A stretch of 64,000 bases of DNA from Asticcacaulis sp. EMRT-3 (GTDB taxonomy: Bacteria; Pseudomonadota; Alphaproteobacteria; Caulobacterales; Caulobacteraceae). The notes beneath the pieces were generated by a model. That model ran no database searches, had not been told where the DNA came from, and saw nothing but the letters and a program-made list of their open reading frames with translations. Every line of letters starts with the position of its first letter. Within the stretch, counting starts at the first letter, position 1. Positions 60,724-64,000 of this stretch are shown here, piece after piece. A program made the translations under genes and the position numbers. The stretch covers positions 248,001-312,000 of the forward strand of contig NZ_JASERT010000001.1 in assembly GCF_030027245.1 (NCBI RefSeq), read 5' to 3'.

Positions 60724-60859
60724 CTCATTACCTTTCCTCATTGCCCCTATGGTTCACAAGGTAAACCCCGTGCCCTGAACCTGCGATGAATGCGCTAAGC
60801 AGGCAATCCGTCAGGTTTCGGCAATAAGTAAGGTGGTGATGTGCGGACTGATCAGGCCG

Positions 60860-61942
60860 TCAGGCGGATTTATCCGTATCGTCGCGCAGCAGGTCACGCC
60901 ACAGGGCGGCGATGTCGATCACAGCGGCGCGGGCGGCATCGACTTGGGTGACGAACAGGTCGAAGCCGAGCGGCAGGGTGTCGTAGCGGCGATAGATGAC
61001 CGGACTGCGCGCGGCCAGCAGACGGCGGGCATAGGCCTCGGCCTGTGGGGCCAGCGGATCGAGTCCGGCCGACACGATCAGGGTTTTGGGCTGACCCACG
61101 ATCAGGCTTTCGCGCAGCGGCGACAGAAGCGGGTCGGACAGATCGCTGCCGCCGCCCGTATAATGGCCGATCATCTCGACCAGATCGGCGCTGGTGAGCG
61201 GCCAGACGCCGGCGGATGGCGCATCGCCACGCAATGCCGGATCGGCGAAATCGAGCAGGGGGGTGAACAGCAATTGCGCCACCGGCATGGGTTTGAACGC
61301 GCGCTTGAGTTCGAAACACAGGCGGGCGGCCAGGCCTGCGCCGGTCAGGGCGCCGCCCACGGCGATACGGCCTGAAACCGAGCCGAGCGAATAGGCATTG
61401 GCCTGCGCCCAGTCGATGGCGGCGCGGGCGTCTTCCAGGGCGGCGGGAAAGCGATGATCGGGCGCCAGGCGCAAGGCGGGCAGAAAGACCGGACAGCCCG
61501 CCTCATGGGCCAGCAGGGCGCAGAAGGCGCGGCTCAGTTCGGGCCCGCCCAGCACATGGCCGCCCTGGGCAAAGAAGACCAGCAGGGGCATGTCGTCGGC
61601 GATGCGCGCGGGCCGGATCAGCAGGCCGGTATTCAGGCCTGAACTGCCTGTCGTTTCAAAACGCACCCGCAAGCTGGGGGGCGGGCTCAAAAATGCGGCA
61701 ATCTCATGCCAGTCTTGATGCGCCTGATCGAGCGGTCGGCCCGCTACGCCAAGACGCGGCTGGCCGCGTTGATCCGTCAGCCATGTCTGCCAGAGAAACT
61801 GCATCTGCGGGTCGAGCGTCTGACCGTCCACATGCACCACCCTGCCGCCCGACGCGGCGCGTAACAAGGGGGCGGGCAGGGACAGCACCACCTTCAGCAG
61901 GAAAGACTTCAGAAATGCGGGATTGATGGCGGAGATGCGCAT
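60860..61942 (-). CDS. Hormone-sensitive-lipase-like alpha/beta hydrolase, probably catalytically inactive
   Basis: 360 residues from ATG 61942. The fold is recognisable (LVFFAQGGHVLGG, LRLAPDHRFPAALEDARAAIDWA, GRIAVGG, SAGLDPL). The usual catalytic features are changed: the HGGG oxyanion motif reads QGGH (126-129), GDSAGG reads GALTGA (197-202, Leu in place of the nucleophile Ser), and the C-terminal HGF reads LGF (His replaced by Leu325); only Asp295 of the triad remains. It probably is a pseudoenzyme. Start and ribosome site are weak. Confidence 0.8.
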   Translation of the reverse strand: MRISAINPAFLKSFLLKVVLSLPAPLLRAASGGRVVHVDGQTLDPQMQFLWQTWLTDQRGQPRLGVAGRPLDQAHQDWHEIAAFLSPPPSLRVRFETTGSSGLNTGLLIRPARIADDMPLLVFFAQGGHVLGGPELSRAFCALLAHEAGCPVFLPALRLAPDHRFPAALEDARAAIDWAQANAYSLGSVSGRIAVGGALTGAGLAARLCFELKRAFKPMPVAQLLFTPLLDFADPALRGDAPSAGVWPLTSADLVEMIGHYTGGGSDLSDPLLSPLRESLIVGQPKTLIVSAGLDPLAPQAEAYARRLLAARSPVIYRRYDTLPLGFDLFVTQVDAARAAVIDIAALWRDLLRDDTDKSA

Positions 61943-62306
61943 GGGGTTCAGCAAGATTGGCGCAAACGCCGCATGGCGTTTCGCTTGGAGGGGGGATTGA
62001 GCCGGGTCGGATCGTTAAAATCAAGGAGATTCGGCGCAAGGTTGCGCCATTTCCGCCAGCGTGCTGGTAAAATGCGCGCGAGCCGTCGTCATGACGCTGT
62101 ATTTTCATTTGACCAAAACCGGAACCGCTGTCTTAATGTTGGCGACAATCCGTTACTCTGGCTGCCTATGCTAAAGGGATTTGAGGATGACCGGGCCCAT
62201 TACCCGGTGCTTTGATCCCGATCTGCTGCTACCGAGACGCATGATTGTTTGCGGAAGTTTTCGCTTCCGCGCCTCGATAACGGCTCGATGCATAAGGAGA
62301 GCGCAC
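61943..62306 (+). promoter_or_regulatory. Upstream region and structured leader of the cold-shock gene
   Basis: No convincing gene. Hairpin GGCGCAA-GG-TTGCGCC at 62033-62048, TTGACC near 62110, and a perfect hairpin GCGGAAG-TTTTCG-CTTCCGC at 62251-62270, 36 bases before the cspA start. Long structured 5' leaders are common for cold-shock mRNAs; the exact transcript start is not visible. Confidence 0.5.
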
Positions 62307-62510
62307 ATGGCCGAAGGTACGGTCAAATGGTTCAACACCACCAAAGGCTACGGCTTCATCCAACCCGCTGACGGCGGTAATGATGTTTTTGTTCACATCT
62401 CGGCTGTTCAGCACGCCGGCCTGCAAGGTCTGGCCGATGGCCAGAAGGTCGCTTATGAACTGCAAAACGAACGCGGCAAGACCGCTGCGGTCGATCTCAG
62501 ACTGATCTGA
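62307..62510 (+). CDS. cspA: Cold-shock domain protein CspA family
   Basis: 67 residues from ATG 62307 (AAGGAG at 62294). The RNP1 motif KGYGFIQ and RNP2 DVFVHIS of the cold-shock fold are intact, starting MAEGTVKWFNTTKGYGF. It binds single-stranded RNA and relieves structure at low temperature. The gene symbol denotes the family; which paralog it is cannot be told. Confidence 0.93.
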   Translation: MAEGTVKWFNTTKGYGFIQPADGGNDVFVHISAVQHAGLQGLADGQKVAYELQNERGKTAAVDLRLI

Positions 62511-62533
62511 TTTTCGTCGGCGAAGTTTAAAAG

Positions 62534-62567
62534 AAACGCGGTTCGGTTTCCGGGCCGCGTTTTTTTA
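62534..62567 (+). terminator. Terminator after cspA-like gene
   Basis: AACGCGG-TTCGGTTTCCGGG-CCGCGTT followed by a T run. Also lies just past the end of gluQ on the other strand. Confidence 0.82.
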
Positions 62568-62576
62568 TGCGCTATT

Positions 62577-63380
62577 TCAGGCCCTGGGCGTGTGTTCGAT
62601 CATCGCCTTGATGTCCTGCGGTGTCAGCCCGTCGGCGCGGTAATCGCGCAGGGCTTTTGATCCCTTGCGCTTGGCGAGACGCCGCCCCTGATCGTCGAGC
62701 AGCAGGGCGTGGTGGGCATAGATCGGCGTTGGCAGGCCGAGCAGGGCTTGCAGCAGCACCTGGGTGTGGGTGGCGTCATACAGATCGTGGCCGCGATGGA
62801 TATGGGTAATCGCTTGCCGCGCATCGTCGATCACCACGCACAGATGATAGGCCACACCGATGTCCTTGCGGCCCAGGATCACATCGCCATTGATCGCCGG
62901 ATCGGCCTTTTGCAAGCCGCGCCCGGCCTCGTTAAAGCTCAGATCGTCAAAGCGTGCGCCCAGATAGCGGCGGCAGGCGTCCAGTGACAGACGCCAGGCG
63001 GGCGGAGCGGTGCCTGCACCGGCGACCCCCGCATCCTCACCTTGCGGCGCGCTCAAGGCCGCTTCGGCCTCGCCTGAGCGCGGGCGGGCATCGGCATAGA
63101 GGACGCCCATTTCACGCAGGCGATCAAGCGCGGCGCGATAATCTTTCATGTGTGCGCTTTGGCGCAAAACGGGCTGCGGCCAGTCCAGCCCCAGCCCGTG
63201 CAGATCGTCATACATCGCCTGCTCATAATCAGGTCGGCAGCGCGTATGGTCGATGTCTTCGATGCGCAGAAGGAACTCGCCACCGTGCGCCTGCGCCGCC
63301 TCAAAAGCCGTCAGGGCGCTGAAGGCGTGGCCGAGATGCAGAAAGCCGGTGGGCGAGGGGGCGAAGCGGGTGCGATACAT
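62577..63380 (-). CDS. gluQ: Glutamyl-Q tRNA(Asp) synthetase
   Basis: 267 residues from ATG 63380 (the frame extends four codons further). TRFAPSPTGFLHLGHAFSALTAF is the class I HIGH region, LLRIEDIDHTR follows, and RLAKRKGSKALRDY is the KMSKS-like loop. It charges glutamate onto queuosine at position 34 of tRNA(Asp), matching the queF gene elsewhere in the window. The zinc-binding Cys pair of the E. coli enzyme is not present in the corresponding region (VLYADARPRSGE). Confidence 0.92.
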   Translation of the reverse strand: MYRTRFAPSPTGFLHLGHAFSALTAFEAAQAHGGEFLLRIEDIDHTRCRPDYEQAMYDDLHGLGLDWPQPVLRQSAHMKDYRAALDRLREMGVLYADARPRSGEAEAALSAPQGEDAGVAGAGTAPPAWRLSLDACRRYLGARFDDLSFNEAGRGLQKADPAINGDVILGRKDIGVAYHLCVVIDDARQAITHIHRGHDLYDATHTQVLLQALLGLPTPIYAHHALLLDDQGRRLAKRKGSKALRDYRADGLTPQDIKAMIEHTPRA

Positions 63381-63539
63381 GCAGGGCAGCATAACGTCAC
63401 TGACGGAAAAAATTCACAAAGATTCGCATTTCTTTTCCACAGAATCGGGTTCACTCTTAGCCTGGAACTGAACCGCGTGGAGAAGGAGATACGTCTTCAA
63501 AACATGTTGTTTAAAGCGCCTGACATATCGGAGGCCGAT

Positions 63540-64000
63540 ATGCAGATCCTGAAAAGCCCGCCTTCCGACTGGCGCGCCCTGGTGCTGAACGCCGATTTCC
63601 GGCCCCTGTCCTATTATCCGCTGTCAACCAAGCCGTGGCAGGAGGTCGTCAAGGCCGTGTTCGAAGGCCGCGTCGATGTGGTTTCGACCTATGATGTCGA
63701 AATACACTCGCCTTCGATGCGGATGCGCCTGCCCAGTGTGGTGTCGCTCAAAACCTATATCGACCAGAACCGCCCGCCCGCCTTCACGCGCTATAATGTA
63801 TTCCTGCGCGACCGTTTCGTCTGCCAGTATTGTGGCGTGGGCCATGACCTGACCTTCGATCATGTCGTGCCGGTGTCGCAGGGCGGCAAAAGCACCTGGA
63901 CCAATATCCTGACGGCCTGTGCGCCGTGCAATCTGCGCAAAGGGGGAAAAACACCCCGGCAGGCAGGCATGATGCCGACACAGAATCCACACCGCCCGAC
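63540..64000 (+). CDS. HNH endonuclease, 3' end beyond window
   Basis: 153 complete codons are visible from ATG 63540 (CGGAGG at 63529-63534); ATG 63504 is in frame but poorly spaced. WRALVLNADFRPLSYYPLS is the conserved start of this alphaproteobacterial HNH family. The HNH motif has CQYCG, FDHVVPVSQGG, N in TNIL and CAPCN, so zinc ligands and catalytic His are intact. Biological role of this family is unclear. Divergent from gluQ. Confidence 0.92.
   Translation, partial: MQILKSPPSDWRALVLNADFRPLSYYPLSTKPWQEVVKAVFEGRVDVVSTYDVEIHSPSMRMRLPSVVSLKTYIDQNRPPAFTRYNVFLRDRFVCQYCGVGHDLTFDHVVPVSQGGKSTWTNILTACAPCNLRKGGKTPRQAGMMPTQNPHRP

Overview
The window looks like a chromosomal stretch of a high-G+C alphaproteobacterium, most probably a member of the Caulobacteraceae (an Asticcacaulis- or Caulobacter-like organism). 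This is inferred from the gene content: a DUF3126 protein, a SocA-like Panacea antitoxin, secreted plant-polysaccharide hydrolases with a GntR/FCD regulator, an RcnB-like periplasmic protein, and alphaproteobacterial intergenic palindromes. It carries about 57 protein genes, two of them cut by the window edges, and no rRNA, tRNA or CRISPR array that I can see.

Layout. 1-1260: 3' part of a CE15 glucuronoyl esterase and a small acidic protein. 1688-2961: an AT-richer, acquired-looking Panacea-type toxin-antitoxin pair. 3234-20588: mostly housekeeping or single genes (typA, sodC, an SDR, a GltB-like FMN protein, a DUF885 peptidase, an aldose epimerase, a nitronate monooxygenase, queF, a HepT/MntA pair, a nitroreductase, Nudix-cysE, DUF3126), with a MITE-like element between the converging genes at 6000. 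20585-40119: a 19.5-kb polyamine (putrescine) uptake and catabolism region. It has three class-III aminotransferases, a GntR/FCD regulator, two aldehyde dehydrogenases (puuC- and gabD-like), two gamma-glutamylputrescine synthetase-like enzymes, a four-gene PotFGHI-type ABC transporter, PuuD- and PuuB-like enzymes and a soluble chemoreceptor-like protein. 40427-46863: a MscS channel, a frameshifted SpoU methyltransferase, an M1 peptidase, a phosphomannomutase/phosphoglucomutase and galU. 47135-54070: a glycan-utilisation cluster (GH27, GntR, GH35-like, GH31). 54350-64000: cfa, an AT-rich membrane gene between cfa and a second cfa-like 3' end, a histidine phosphatase-xseB-ispA-dxs operon, rcnB-like, a lipase-family protein that has lost its catalytic residues, a cold-shock gene, gluQ and the start of an HNH endonuclease.

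How the genes work together. The polyamine region is tied together by a 12-bp palindrome, TTGTGATCACAA and close variants, at five places: in the aminotransferase/regulator divergent region, at the puuC promoter, before the transporter operon, before the spuC-like aminotransferase and before the divergent puuA2-puuB operon. It fits a GntR operator (GT...AC half-sites), so the GntR/FCD protein at 22040-22765 is the obvious candidate regulator. Together these genes can import a polyamine, gamma-glutamylate or transaminate it, oxidise the aldehyde, release GABA and feed it to succinate.

The window is also rich in intergenic palindromes (four families). Two copies appear to supply the Shine-Dalgarno sequence for TTG-initiated genes, a repeat pair lies in frame inside puuD, and the ends of the MITE-like element form the stop codons of both flanking genes.
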